In this document: piece after piece, positions 30,575-39,802 of the stretch
How positions within the stretch are numbered: position 1 is the stretch's first letter
Layout: each line of letters starts with the position of its first letter
Source of the DNA: Allobosea sp. BH3
Lineage (GTDB): Bacteria > Pseudomonadota > Alphaproteobacteria > Rhizobiales > Beijerinckiaceae
NCBI RefSeq assembly: GCF_025499465.1
Contig: NZ_JAIMCA010000005.1
Location: forward strand, 1-64,000
Direction: 5' to 3'
DNA length: 64,000 bases
The notes under the pieces: model-generated
Seen by the model: only the letters and a program-made list of their open reading frames with translations
Told to the model about the DNA's origin: nothing
The model's database searches: none
Translations under genes and position numbers: made by a program

Positions 30575-30599
30575 CTTTTCGCCCCCTTAGGGTGAAAAG
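30575..30599 (-). promoter_or_regulatory. Hairpin overlapping the ialB-like ribosome site
   Basis: On the gene strand CTTTTCACCC (30599 to 30590) can pair with GGGCGAAAAG (30584 to 30575) with one mismatch. The 3' arm shares three bases with the AAGGAG ribosome site (30577 to 30572). This could lower translation or act as an RNA switch. Confidence 0.4.
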
Positions 30600-30729
30600 A
30601 GAGCCTTACCGGGGCGTAAACATGATCAAGATAATTCTGCGTCGTTCTGGCGCAGGGCGCGACGCGGCGCTCAGGGGCTGCGCCGAAGCGGAGAATCCGG
30701 TCCGGCGCAGCTGATCGTCGGTGCCGGCC

Positions 30730-31476
30730 TCAGTAGGTCGCCCGGCCGCCCGAGAGGTCGAAGACGCTGGCGGTGGTGAAGCTGTTCTCGGCCGAGGCCA
30801 GGAAGGCGACCATGGAGGCGACCTCCTCGGGCAGCAGGAAGCGCCCGCGCGGGATCTTCGCCAGCATGTAGCCGATATGCTCCTCGCTCATCTGGTCGAA
30901 GATGCGGGTCCGCGCCGCGGCCGGCGTGATGCAGTTCACCGCGATGTCCTTGTCGGCCAGCTCCTTGCCGAGCGACTTGGTCAGCGCGATCACGGCCGCT
31001 TTCGAGGCTGAGTAGGCCGAGGCGTTGGGGTTGCCCTCCTTGCCGGCGATCGAGGCGACGAGGACGATGCGGCCGTAGTTGCGCTTGATCATGCCGGGCA
31101 CGACAGCGCGGCAGCAATGCATCGTGCCGTCGACGTTCAACTTCATCACCCGCGCCCAGTCCTCGAGCGGGTATTCCCAGGTCTTGTGGTTCGGCCCGGC
31201 TATGCCGGCGCTGGTGACGAGGATGTCGACGCTGCCGTGCTTGGCTTCCAGCGCGTCGCTCGCCGCCTGCACGGCGGCCGCGTCGGTCACGTCGACGGCG
31301 ATGCCGGCGGCGCCATGGCCGATCTCGGCGGCGGCCTTCTGGGCCAGCGCTCCGTCCACATCCCAGATTGCGACCGTCGCGCCGCTGGCCGCGAAACGTT
31401 CGGCGACGGCGCGGCCGATCCCCTGCGCGCCGCCCGTGACGATGGCGACGCGGTTCTTTAAATCGATTTGGTTCAT
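30730..31476 (-). CDS. SDR-family NAD(P)-dependent oxidoreductase
   Basis: A classical short-chain dehydrogenase of 248 residues. The cofactor loop TGGAQGIG lies at about residues 14-21, and the catalytic Tyr-x3-Lys is YSASK near residue 154. Asp39 (IWDVDG) after the second strand suggests NAD rather than NADP. It resembles FabG-like and sugar-acid dehydrogenases. The C-terminal SGGRATY differs from FabG. No pathway neighbours show the substrate. It is possibly co-transcribed with, but 165 bases from, the IalB-like gene. Confidence 0.88.
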   Translation of the reverse strand: MNQIDLKNRVAIVTGGAQGIGRAVAERFAASGATVAIWDVDGALAQKAAAEIGHGAAGIAVDVTDAAAVQAASDALEAKHGSVDILVTSAGIAGPNHKTWEYPLEDWARVMKLNVDGTMHCCRAVVPGMIKRNYGRIVLVASIAGKEGNPNASAYSASKAAVIALTKSLGKELADKDIAVNCITPAAARTRIFDQMSEEHIGYMLAKIPRGRFLLPEEVASMVAFLASAENSFTTASVFDLSGGRATY

Positions 31477-31898
31477 TGGGGGGCCTCCCTCAGCCTTATG
31501 CGGCCTGAGCCTAGCCGGGACGTCGAGGCCGGGCCAGAGGGGCTTAATACTTCATTCAATCGTGCATGGTCGATATGCGTAAATCGCATGTCGAGAGCGG
31601 GGCGCGGCACACGTCTGGGCGTGTGTCCCGTGTCGTAACGAAACGGGGCGGGCCGATCCTGTGTCATCGCGGAACCTCCCGGCTGCGGCTGCCATGCAGG
31701 GCTGAAAAAGAGGGCGACGCGACGTTCCGGATCGGCACAAAACCTCGATATTACAAGTGGATCGCCGTTAAGGCGCATTCGCGCTTCGGGGAAGGAACGC
31801 GTTCACCTTCAAGCCGTCTTGGCCTTGACCGTGGGGCCGGTTGCGTCATGACATCCTCGCTATAAACAGGGGGCCGGCACGGCCTGGGAAAACGATCA
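31477..31898. other. 422-base intergenic region, no gene seen
   Basis: This lies between two divergent genes (SDR and wecG-like) and should hold both promoters. Visible items are an ATGCG/CGCAT hairpin (about 31576-31589), an ACAC / GTGT repeat near 31608-31625, and a TATAAA at 31861-31866 with only a poor -35. Short open frames here look non-coding. Confidence 0.5.
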
Positions 31899-32705
31899 GT
31901 GCGCGCATCTCTCTCCATCGCGATTGCCAATGAAGCCGAGCGCCGGAAGCGCGCGGGCTACGTCAAGCGCGACATCGGCGGCATCGGAGTCGCCGTCATG
32001 GAGCGCGAGGCTGCGATCGCGGAGGTCTTCGACGCGATCGCGACGCGCCGCCATGTGAAGCTCGCCTTCTGCAACGCCAATCTCGTCAACGTCGCCGCGG
32101 GTGACACGCTGCTGCAGCGCAGCCTCTCGACCTTTCTGGTGCTCGCTGACGGCATCGGCGTCGATCTCGGCAGCTGGCTGCTTTACGGCAGCCACTTCCC
32201 GGCCAATCTCAATGGCACCGATTTCTTCCCTGCCCTCTTCGCCCGGCAGGACCATCCGCTGCGCGTAGCGCTGCTCGGCGGCCGGCCCGGCGTTGCCGAT
32301 CGCGCCGCCGCCCGGCTGGCGCAGCTCTATCCCACCCACCGCTTCAGCGTGCTGTCGCACGGTTATTATGCGCCGGCCGAGGAGGCGGGGCTGCTCGACA
32401 GGCTGAAGGCTGAGCAGCCGGACCTGCTGCTGGTGGCCTTTGGCAATCCCCTGCAGGAGCGCTTCATCGCCGACAAGCTCACAGGCCGGCACGCATCCGT
32501 GGCCGCGGGCGTCGGGGCGCTGTTCGACTTCTTCGCCGGCGAGGTGCCGCGCGCGCCGGAGGCGATCCGCAAGGCCCGGCTCGAATGGGTCTATCGCCTC
32601 TGGCTGGAGCCGCGCCGGCTCTGGCGCCGCTATGTCGTCGGCAACCCGGCCTTCCTGCTGCGCCTGTTCAGGCAATACGTCGCCGACGGCCGACGCAGCG
32701 GGTGA
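31899..32705 (+). CDS. WecG/TagA/CpsF-family glycosyltransferase (GT26)
   Basis: GT26 enzymes add a sugar such as N-acetylmannosamine(uronate) to a lipid-linked intermediate early in glycan synthesis. The 268-residue protein has the family motifs FCNANLVNVA (about 57-66), a LADGIGVDLG near 82, and LLVAFGNPLQERFI near 180-193. A basic C-terminal region (RLWLEPRRLWRRY) is typical for membrane association. It starts with GTG. It opens an exopolysaccharide locus that runs to about 40970. Confidence 0.9.
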   Translation: MRASLSIAIANEAERRKRAGYVKRDIGGIGVAVMEREAAIAEVFDAIATRRHVKLAFCNANLVNVAAGDTLLQRSLSTFLVLADGIGVDLGSWLLYGSHFPANLNGTDFFPALFARQDHPLRVALLGGRPGVADRAAARLAQLYPTHRFSVLSHGYYAPAEEAGLLDRLKAEQPDLLLVAFGNPLQERFIADKLTGRHASVAAGVGALFDFFAGEVPRAPEAIRKARLEWVYRLWLEPRRLWRRYVVGNPAFLLRLFRQYVADGRRSG

Positions 32706-32721
32706 GTTCGCGGCATTGAGC

Positions 32722-33624
32722 ATGAGCTTTGCCCTGGCGACGCCGAGCTACAGGGGCGATATCGAGCGTTGCCGCCTGCTCTGCGCCAGCATCGATCGCT
32801 TCGTGACCGGCCATGCGGTCCACTACCTCCTGATCGAGGACCGCGACCTTCCCCTGTTCCGGGATTTCGAAGGCCCGCGTCGGCGCGTCCTCGCCGAATC
32901 CGAAGTGCTGCCGCGCTGGCTGAAGTCCTGGCCCGATCCGTTCAGCCTGGGCCGGCGCCGGGTCTGGACGGGCTTGGGCGCCGCGGCCCGTGGCATCCCG
33001 CCGCTGCGGGGCTGGCACGCCCAGCAATTGCGTAAATTCGCCGTCGCGAAGGCCAGCGCTGAGGATGTCATCCTCTTCGCCGATTCGGACATGCTCTTCG
33101 TCAGGCCTTTCGATCTCGCGAGCCTGATGAAGGACGGCGCCACCCGCCTCTATCGCAAGCCGGATAACATCACCGCCGAAATGGAGCCTCATCGAGCCTG
33201 GTGCGAGAATGCCTCGACCCTGCTCGGCCTGGCGTCCCCGGCCTATCCGGGGCCGGACTACATCAACAACATGGTCAGCTGGCGCCGCGAGCATGTGCTG
33301 TCTTTGCTCGCCCTGATCGAGCGCCGCAGCGGGCGCGACTGGGTGACGGCGATCGCGCGCGACCGGCGGTTCTCCGAATACATGATCTACGGCTACTACG
33401 TGGAACGCCTGCTCGGGCTGGAGGCCGCCGGCCACTGGCCGGACCCGCGCGAGCTCTGCAAGGTCTACTGGATCAACGAGGATGTCGAAGGCTTCGAGCG
33501 CCTGGATTCCTTCGAGGAGGTACTGGCGCCCTGGCAGGTCGCGGTGGGCGTGCAGTCCTTCATCGGCGAGCCGCTCGACCGCATCCGCGCCCTGTTCGAG
33601 CGGCAGGCTCGACAGGCGAGCTAG
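32722..33624 (+). CDS. DUF6492-family protein, probable glycosyltransferase-like
   Basis: A 300-residue soluble protein. It begins with a GT-A-like ATPSYRGDIERCRLLCASID pattern and contains DSDMLF near residue 119, which looks like a metal-binding DxD of nucleotide-sugar enzymes. It resembles the DUF6492 group found in surface-polysaccharide loci. Activity is unproven. I place the start at ATG 32722, 16 bases after the wecG-like stop. Its stop codon shares the palindrome CTAG with the stop of the convergent flippase gene. Confidence 0.75.
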   Translation: MSFALATPSYRGDIERCRLLCASIDRFVTGHAVHYLLIEDRDLPLFRDFEGPRRRVLAESEVLPRWLKSWPDPFSLGRRRVWTGLGAAARGIPPLRGWHAQQLRKFAVAKASAEDVILFADSDMLFVRPFDLASLMKDGATRLYRKPDNITAEMEPHRAWCENASTLLGLASPAYPGPDYINNMVSWRREHVLSLLALIERRSGRDWVTAIARDRRFSEYMIYGYYVERLLGLEAAGHWPDPRELCKVYWINEDVEGFERLDSFEEVLAPWQVAVGVQSFIGEPLDRIRALFERQARQAS

Positions 33625-34850
33625 CGCCGCGCCGGCGCCAGCAGCGGATAGGTGAAGCCGGCCGAGACCAGATAGACGAGGCCAAAGACGAGGTTCATCC
33701 AGCCGGCCCACTCGTCTCCCGCCGCGAAACGCGTCATCACGAGCGTGATCAGCCCGGCCTTGAGCGCCGTCAGCAGGGCGAGCAGCAGGATGCGCGAGCC
33801 CGTCCGTTCGCGGGCATAGAGCAGCTCGGCATGGTATTCGACGAGATTGCGGAAGGCCGGCACCAGCAGCATCGGCGCGAAGAGATAGGCGGCCTGGGAG
33901 ACGTTGCGCCCGAGCAGCCCCGGAAACGGCATCAGGGCCAGGATCACGGCCACGAGCCCGGCGACCGAGACCAGCGCGATGCCGGCCTCGAAGCCGGCGA
34001 GCCGCCTGCCTCCGCCGAGCCCGCGCTCCTGCATGATCTTCTGCACCAGCATCTGGTTGAAGCTGCGCACCGGCATGGCGGTGAGGTCGATGACCCGGAA
34101 GGCGATGGCGTAGAGCCCGGCAGTGCGCTCGCCGGCGATGCCTAGCACGAGCAGCTTGTCGAGCTCGGACTGGATGTAGAAGAAGATATCGGCCGTGCCG
34201 GCAAAGACCGCGTCCGCCATGCGGCGCGGATAGAGGCTGCGCACGAAGCGCCAGCGCGACGCCGGCAGGAAGGCCGCGAGCGCGATCGCCGCGCTGGTCA
34301 TCGTCGCGGCGCAATAGGCGAAGGCCCAGTTCTCGAGGCTGGAATGGCCGAGCGCGACGAAGGCCAGCGCCGCGGCGGTCCGCAGCGCCGAGCCGATGAT
34401 GACGAGCAGCGCCGCCTGCCGGAAGCGCCTGAGGCCGTTGTTGACGATGGCGACGACCTCGACGACGCGCCAGCCCAGCACCTCAGCGCCGATAATCGCC
34501 GCGAAGGGCAGGATGGCGAGGCGTTCCGCGAAGAGGGCGAGATAGGCTGCCGCGGCGACGGCGGCGATCAGTGGCAGCGACACCAGGCCAAGCCCCGCGA
34601 AGCCGCCGAGATAGGCTCCCAGCAGGCGCGGCTTGACGGTGGCGGTGCGATAGAGCGGCGAGACGAAGCCGAAGGCGAGCAGCCGCGACAGGATCAGCCC
34701 GGTCGCCGAGGCGGTGGCGAACAGGCCGAAATCGCCGAGAGTCAACGTGTTGGCAACTATAAGGAAGTAGACAAGGGAGATGACGAGCCGGCCGGCCGAG
34801 CCGCTCAGGATGGTGAGGTATGCGACGATGACGGCACGATCTGGCAGCAT
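33621..34850 (-). CDS. Polysaccharide flippase (MATE/Wzx-like) membrane protein
   Basis: A 409-residue protein of roughly 12 hydrophobic segments, related to the PST/Wzx group that moves lipid-linked glycan units across the inner membrane. The N-terminal GSAGRLVISLVYFLIVANTLTLGDFGLFATA-like region, with DFGLFA, is the usual Wzx signature (residues about 17-46). The central charged loop and mostly C-terminal shorter helices fit. It is transcribed opposite to the wecG and DUF6492 genes, and the stops overlap. Substrate is unknown. No Wzy polymerase is seen nearby. Confidence 0.85.
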   Translation of the reverse strand: MLPDRAVIVAYLTILSGSAGRLVISLVYFLIVANTLTLGDFGLFATASATGLILSRLLAFGFVSPLYRTATVKPRLLGAYLGGFAGLGLVSLPLIAAVAAAAYLALFAERLAILPFAAIIGAEVLGWRVVEVVAIVNNGLRRFRQAALLVIIGSALRTAAALAFVALGHSSLENWAFAYCAATMTSAAIALAAFLPASRWRFVRSLYPRRMADAVFAGTADIFFYIQSELDKLLVLGIAGERTAGLYAIAFRVIDLTAMPVRSFNQMLVQKIMQERGLGGGRRLAGFEAGIALVSVAGLVAVILALMPFPGLLGRNVSQAAYLFAPMLLVPAFRNLVEYHAELLYARERTGSRILLLALLTALKAGLITLVMTRFAAGDEWAGWMNLVFGLVYLVSAGFTYPLLAPARR

Positions 34851-35005
34851 GATCCGTTTCCGCGGGCGGCTGGCCCGGCGCGTGCCTCTGGCGTGGCATA
34901 TGGCGAGTCCCTCATAGCCGAGAGGCGTTGAACGACCCTAAACGAAACGGAATCGCCCCAAATAAGGCGGCCCCCGGAAAGCGCCCAGGAAAGAGCCCAG
35001 CGCCG

Positions 35006-36100
35006 ATGCAGCAGACCGAAGCGGACCGGAATGACGCGATGCCGACGCGGCGCGGACTCCTGCGCGGCGCCGCAGCCTGCGCGTTGACGGCCGCAGCGGC
35101 CGGCCCGGATGCGGCGCAGGCGGCTCTTCGGCCGATCCCCTTCGGCTCCGCCGCCGAGATCGACGCTTTCCGGAGCGATGCGCGCTATCGCGAGGCGCTG
35201 AAGCGCTATTGCGACGTCATCGTGCCGATGAACGACCTGAAATGGCAGGGGCTGCGGCACGACCGGCCGCGCTTCGACTTCTCCGGAGCCGACGAGATCG
35301 TCGCCTTCGCGCAGGCGAACCGCAAGGCGCTGCGCGGCCACACCCTGCTCTGGGGCGATGCGCTGCCGCCCTGGGCGAAGGAGATGACGACCCGGGCGGA
35401 GGCCGAGCGCGAGCTCGTCAACCACATCGAAATCGTCGTCGATCGCTACAAGGGCCGGATCGCGACCTGGGATGTGGTCAACGAGGTCATCAGATACGAG
35501 CCCAGTCCCGATACGCCCCTGCGCGACACGATCTGGCAGCGCCTGCTCGGCCCTGAGCATATCGAGATCGCCTTCCGCACGGCCGCACGGGTCGATCCCA
35601 AGGCGCGGCTCGTCCTCAACGACTTTCTCTTCGAGGAGGCGGCTCCCGCCGGTGCCGCGCGCCGCAAGGTCGCGCTCGACATCTTCCGGCGCCTCCGGGA
35701 CAAGGGCATCCCCGTCCACGGCCTCGGCATTCAGGCTCATCTCTACGGCGAGAAGGACCTCGATCTCGACGGGCTCCAGCGCTTCCTGCGCGATCTCGAC
35801 GCGCTCGGCCTCGATGTCGAGATCACCGAGCTCGACGTCATCGACTGGAAGCTGCCCGCCGATCCGGTCCTGCGCGACAAGCTGGCCGCGGCCAGGGTCT
35901 CGTCCTTCCTGGAAGCCGTCGTCGCCGCCAAGCGCCCCAAGGCGATCGTGACCTGGGGGCTGACCGATCGCTATTCCTGGGTCCCGGACACCTTCCCGCG
36001 TCAGGATTCGGCCCGCGCCCGGCCCCTCCCGCTCGATACCGATTACCGCCCCAAGCCGATGATGGCCGTGCTCGAGCGCTTCCGGCGCGGCACGGCCTAG
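35006..36100 (+). CDS. GH10-family glycoside hydrolase (xylanase-like), Tat-exported
   Basis: A GH10 beta-glycanase. The acid/base Glu160 is in WDVVNE and the nucleophile Glu275 in ITELDV, with the HTLLWGDALPPW stretch typical of GH10 before them. The N-terminus carries a twin-arginine signal (TRRGLLRG, then an Ala-rich segment), so it is folded before export. The start is uncertain: TTG 34928, ATG 35006 or ATG 35039. The last gives a minimal Tat signal. It lies between flippase and chain-length genes, so it probably trims or releases the locus's own glycan rather than digesting plant xylan. Confidence 0.82.
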   Translation: MQQTEADRNDAMPTRRGLLRGAAACALTAAAAGPDAAQAALRPIPFGSAAEIDAFRSDARYREALKRYCDVIVPMNDLKWQGLRHDRPRFDFSGADEIVAFAQANRKALRGHTLLWGDALPPWAKEMTTRAEAERELVNHIEIVVDRYKGRIATWDVVNEVIRYEPSPDTPLRDTIWQRLLGPEHIEIAFRTAARVDPKARLVLNDFLFEEAAPAGAARRKVALDIFRRLRDKGIPVHGLGIQAHLYGEKDLDLDGLQRFLRDLDALGLDVEITELDVIDWKLPADPVLRDKLAAARVSSFLEAVVAAKRPKAIVTWGLTDRYSWVPDTFPRQDSARARPLPLDTDYRPKPMMAVLERFRRGTA

Positions 36101-36124
36101 TACAGCCCCTTATCCCGGAACAGA

Positions 36125-38551
36125 GTGAAGCGTCGCGTCATGTTCACCACCGAGCCGGCTGCACAGGAAGGACAGGAGGCACCCGCCCGCCGGGAACGGC
36201 CGGCCTCGCCCTCCGCCCTGCCGCTCGCCCGCCTTGCCGACCCCGCCTGGATCCTGGCGACGCTCTGGAGCCGGCGCGGGCTGATCCTGCTGATGGCGGT
36301 CGCTGGTCTCGGCCTGGGCATCCTCGCCGGCCTGATGATGACGCCGAAATACGTCTCGACGGCGCAGCTCTTCATCGACCCGCGCGACCTGCGCGTGCTC
36401 CAGAACGACGTGTCGCCCAATACGGTCGGCAGCGACCCCACCTCGATCACCGGCTATCTGGAAAGCCAGGCGCGGGTCATCGCCTCGGACAGCATCAAGT
36501 CACGTGTCGTCGAGCGGCTCGGCCTCGACAAGGACCCCGATTACGGCGGCGTGGCCCGCGGCGGCCTGTTCTCCTCCCTCTTTTCCTCAACACCGGCCCC
36601 CGGCTCGCCCGATCGGTCCATGCTCTATGCGCTGGCGGCGCTCGACAAGAATGTCGCGGTCCGCCGCGGCGAGCGCACCTTCGTCATCGACATCTCCGCG
36701 ACGGCGCAGGACCCCGACAAGGCCGCGAAGATCGCCAACGCTCTCGCCGAGGCCTATCTGGAGGATCAGGCCGCGGTCCGTGTCGAGTTGGCGCAGCGCG
36801 CCACCGCGTCCCTGACCGGGCGTCTGGAGGAGCTGCGCAACCGTCTGCGGATCGCCGAGGACAAGGCGCAGAAATACCGCGAGGCCAATAATCTCGTCGG
36901 CATCGGCGGCAAGCCGCTGAGCGAGGAGCAGCTCGCGCTCAATACAGGCCAGCTCGTCGCGGCGCGTACACGAATGACCGAAGCCAAGGCGAAATACGAC
37001 CAGATCGTCGCGACCCGCGCCTCCAGCCTCGAGGCAGGAGCCGCGCCCGAGGCCGTCTCCTCGAACACCATGACGGCGCTGCGCGCCCAGCTCGGTGCCG
37101 CGCTCGCCCGCGAGGCCGATCTCGTCGCCTCGCTCGGCGATCGCCATCCTGCACTCGCGGCCGCGCAATCGCAGGTCCGTGACGCACGCCGCCAGATCAC
37201 CGAGGAACTCGCCCGCATCGGCCGTTCCGCCAAGGTCGAGTACGACCGGGCCATGGATGCCGAGCGCCAGCTCGCCAGCCGCGTCGATCAGCTCACCAAG
37301 GCGCAATATGCCGTGGGCCGCGCCTCGGTCGAGCTGCGCGAGCTGGAGCGCGAGGTCGAGTCCTCGCGCGCCGTCTATGACGCCTTCCTGCGCCGCGCCC
37401 GCGAGACCGGCGAACTCGGCGGCATCGACACCACCAACGCCCGCGTCATCAGCCCGGCCATGCCGCCGCTGGAGAAGAGCGGCATCAGCCGCCGCAATCT
37501 CGCATTGCTCGGCGCCATCGGCGGTGGCGGCTTCGGTGCCCTGCTCGCGCTGGCCCTCGCCCTCTCACCCGTCCCGCTTCCGGCGCCGGGCGTTGGCGCC
37601 GCCATGCGCCGGCCCTTCTGGCGCCGCGCTCCGCGTCCGGTGGCGACGCCTGCGCCTGAAGCCTCCCCGGCTCCGGTCCCGCCCCCACAGGCCGCGGCTG
37701 TGCCGCCCGAGCCCCCCGTCCTGAAGCCGGCCGCGACCCCACAGGTCGAGACGAGCAAGCCCAGGGAAGCGGAGCCGGCCGCCCAGACGAGCGGCTGGCG
37801 CCGCCTCATCGCGATTCCGGGCGGCCAGACCGAACGCGGTGCCGATAGGCCGGTGCCCACTCCCTTGCGCGTGCTGGGCGCGCTTCCGGCGGTGCGCCAT
37901 CGCCGCTGGCGCAGCGAGGTCGCCGATCCGCGCTCGGTCTTCCAGGCGCAGGCCCATCTCGTCGACGTCATCGACAAGCCGCAGGGCGGCTTCGCGCGCG
38001 CGGTCGCCACGATCCGCACCGAACTGGCGCAGGCCGGCAACCGCCGCCGCATCCTTGTCGTCGGGCTGCAGCCGCAGGCGGGCGCCACCACATTCGCGCT
38101 GAACCTGGCGCTCGATGCCGCGCAGGCCGGTCTGCCGGCACTGCTGGTCGATGCCGGCGATGGCGCGCTCGGCCTTACCCGCATCTTCGCCTCGGATGCC
38201 CCGACCGGTCTCGCCGAGGTGCTCGGCCAAGGCGCTTCCGTCGCGCGCACCGCCTGCAAGGACGAGGGCACGGGCCTCGCCTTTCTGCCGCGCATCGGCA
38301 GCGTGCCGGTGCCGGGTCCGAACGCGATCCAGTCCGGGCTGTTCGGCGCGGCGCATCGCTTCGGCCCGATCGTGATCGATGGTGGCAGCCGCCGGGCCGA
38401 TGCGCTGATCGGCCGCTTCGCCGAGGCGGTCGACGACATCGTGCTGGTCGTGCGCGGGGAAGAGCCCGCCAAGGCGGAGATCGAGCGCTGGAGGGCCGAG
38501 CTCGGGCCTCAGGCCGGCAAGCTCGCCGGCGTCGTCGTCAACGCGGGCTGA
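36125..38551 (+). CDS. Wzz/GumC-type chain-length protein with BY-kinase-like C-terminal domain (degenerate)
   Basis: An 808-residue inner-membrane protein. A Wzz domain follows a first membrane helix at about 57-75, then come long coiled coils (about 215-420), a GNVR-like region and a second helix at about 457-480. A Pro/Ala-rich linker (500-570) leads to a cytoplasmic domain related to bacterial tyrosine kinases (ExoP type). In its P-loop the lysine position is Ala653 (QAGATT instead of GxGKST), and no tyrosine cluster is seen at the C-terminus. It should set polymer length but may not phosphorylate. The GTG start could instead be ATG 36140. Confidence 0.88.
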   Translation: MKRRVMFTTEPAAQEGQEAPARRERPASPSALPLARLADPAWILATLWSRRGLILLMAVAGLGLGILAGLMMTPKYVSTAQLFIDPRDLRVLQNDVSPNTVGSDPTSITGYLESQARVIASDSIKSRVVERLGLDKDPDYGGVARGGLFSSLFSSTPAPGSPDRSMLYALAALDKNVAVRRGERTFVIDISATAQDPDKAAKIANALAEAYLEDQAAVRVELAQRATASLTGRLEELRNRLRIAEDKAQKYREANNLVGIGGKPLSEEQLALNTGQLVAARTRMTEAKAKYDQIVATRASSLEAGAAPEAVSSNTMTALRAQLGAALAREADLVASLGDRHPALAAAQSQVRDARRQITEELARIGRSAKVEYDRAMDAERQLASRVDQLTKAQYAVGRASVELRELEREVESSRAVYDAFLRRARETGELGGIDTTNARVISPAMPPLEKSGISRRNLALLGAIGGGGFGALLALALALSPVPLPAPGVGAAMRRPFWRRAPRPVATPAPEASPAPVPPPQAAAVPPEPPVLKPAATPQVETSKPREAEPAAQTSGWRRLIAIPGGQTERGADRPVPTPLRVLGALPAVRHRRWRSEVADPRSVFQAQAHLVDVIDKPQGGFARAVATIRTELAQAGNRRRILVVGLQPQAGATTFALNLALDAAQAGLPALLVDAGDGALGLTRIFASDAPTGLAEVLGQGASVARTACKDEGTGLAFLPRIGSVPVPGPNAIQSGLFGAAHRFGPIVIDGGSRRADALIGRFAEAVDDIVLVVRGEEPAKAEIERWRAELGPQAGKLAGVVVNAG

Positions 38552-38667
38552 GCCGGCGCGTCCTCCGTCCCGATTCGAGGATGCCGCCCTTTTTCATTGC
38601 GGCATCGGTTCTGGGTTCCGGCCTCAGGCCTGCAGCCTGCCCCGGAATGACGGGGAGGTTCCGTTGC

Positions 38668-39672
38668 CTAGTTCTTTTCCGGCTTGCGATACTGCTCGTT
38701 GGCGACGCCGAATTCGGACATCAGGCGACCCCATGCCACCTGCGCATGATAGAGCCCGATCAGCCCCGAGCTCGTCCGCAACCCGAGCGCGATGCCACGC
38801 GGAATGGAAGCCGCCAGAAGGGCTAGCGACTTCCCTAGCACGCGCAGTCGCCCGGTGGGTCCGGGATGCTGCCGTCGCTCGATGGCGGCCGAGATCGCGC
38901 CGTTGCGCAAGCCGCGCGCCGCGATCCAGCCGAACTCGCTGCGCCGCGCCGGCATGGTCTCGCGCTGCGCCGCTTCCTGCACCCACCAGAAGCGGAAGCC
39001 GGCGGCCTTGGCGCGGGTGAAGAAATCGGTATCGCCGCCGCCGGTGAAATCGAAGCTCTCGTCCAGGAAGGGGAAGCCGAGCCGCTCCAGCACCTCGCGG
39101 CGGATCAGGTAGTTGGCGCTCGAATAGAGCATCGGCACCGGCCCCGAGGCGCTGTAATGCGACCGGAAGACCGGATGCGCCGAGAGCCAGTCGCGCGAGG
39201 TGTCAGTGAAGACGGGGGTCACCGAGCCGCCGAACAACTCCGCCGGCGCGCTTCCGGCCGCTTTCAGGAAGGCGTCGAGCCAGCCGGGTTCGGCCTCTTC
39301 GTCGTCGTCGATGCCGAGCACCTGCTTGAGCGCCGGAAACCGCGTCATCGCGCAGCGCCAGGCGGCGTTATAAGCCTTGCAGTTGCCCTGGCGCGGCTCG
39401 ACGATCACCAGTCCCTTGAACAGACCGGCCGCCAGCAGCGCGCTCGCTCGTGCGGCACCGGCCCGCTCGATCCCCTCGTTCTCGACCACGATCACCGCGA
39501 AATCATGCCCGCCCTGCTGGCCGGCGAGCGAACGCAGCGTCGCCTCCAGCATGTCGGGCCGCTTGAAGGTCGGCACGCAGATCACGCTCTCGACCCCGGC
39601 GAGCGCGCCAGGCGGCGATTGCGCGATCACCGCGAACGGCTCCGGCGTGTCGAAATGCAGGGCAGTCGTCAT
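38668..39672 (-). CDS. Glycosyltransferase family 2
   Basis: A 334-residue GT-A enzyme. The N-terminal VPTFKRPDMLEATLRSLAGQ pattern, the IDDDEE metal/nucleotide motif near residue 121 and the GGGDTDFF acceptor motif near 215 are clear. It probably adds one sugar to the lipid-linked exopolysaccharide repeat on the cytoplasmic side. A C-terminal, moderately hydrophobic region may bind the membrane. It is divergent from the GT4 gene at 39803. Donor and acceptor are unknown. Confidence 0.88.
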   Translation of the reverse strand: MTTALHFDTPEPFAVIAQSPPGALAGVESVICVPTFKRPDMLEATLRSLAGQQGGHDFAVIVVENEGIERAGAARASALLAAGLFKGLVIVEPRQGNCKAYNAAWRCAMTRFPALKQVLGIDDDEEAEPGWLDAFLKAAGSAPAELFGGSVTPVFTDTSRDWLSAHPVFRSHYSASGPVPMLYSSANYLIRREVLERLGFPFLDESFDFTGGGDTDFFTRAKAAGFRFWWVQEAAQRETMPARRSEFGWIAARGLRNGAISAAIERRQHPGPTGRLRVLGKSLALLAASIPRGIALGLRTSSGLIGLYHAQVAWGRLMSEFGVANEQYRKPEKN

Positions 39673-39802
39673 GGGGCCGGACCCTAGGTCAGCGTGGCTT
39701 AAGGTTCGGTGTTCGCGGGCTCATTTAGCATGGTTTCCCTTGGCGCTTGACCTGTCGTGACAATGGGGAGACTGAAACGCATCCGCTCCAGAGCCTCCGT
39801 CA

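Noticed and set aside
30001-30714. 237-codon plus-strand frame opposite the IalB-like gene
   Set aside because: The minus strand has a clean signal peptide, ribosome site and family pattern. The plus frame has none.
31473-31778. 101-codon minus-strand frame in the SDR-wecG gap
   Set aside because: No ribosome site, no recognisable features, and it abuts the SDR start where promoters should lie.
32668-34314. 548-codon minus-strand open frame spanning two genes
   Set aside because: It crosses the DUF6492 gene antisense and the flippase gene out of frame. The two real products account for the region.
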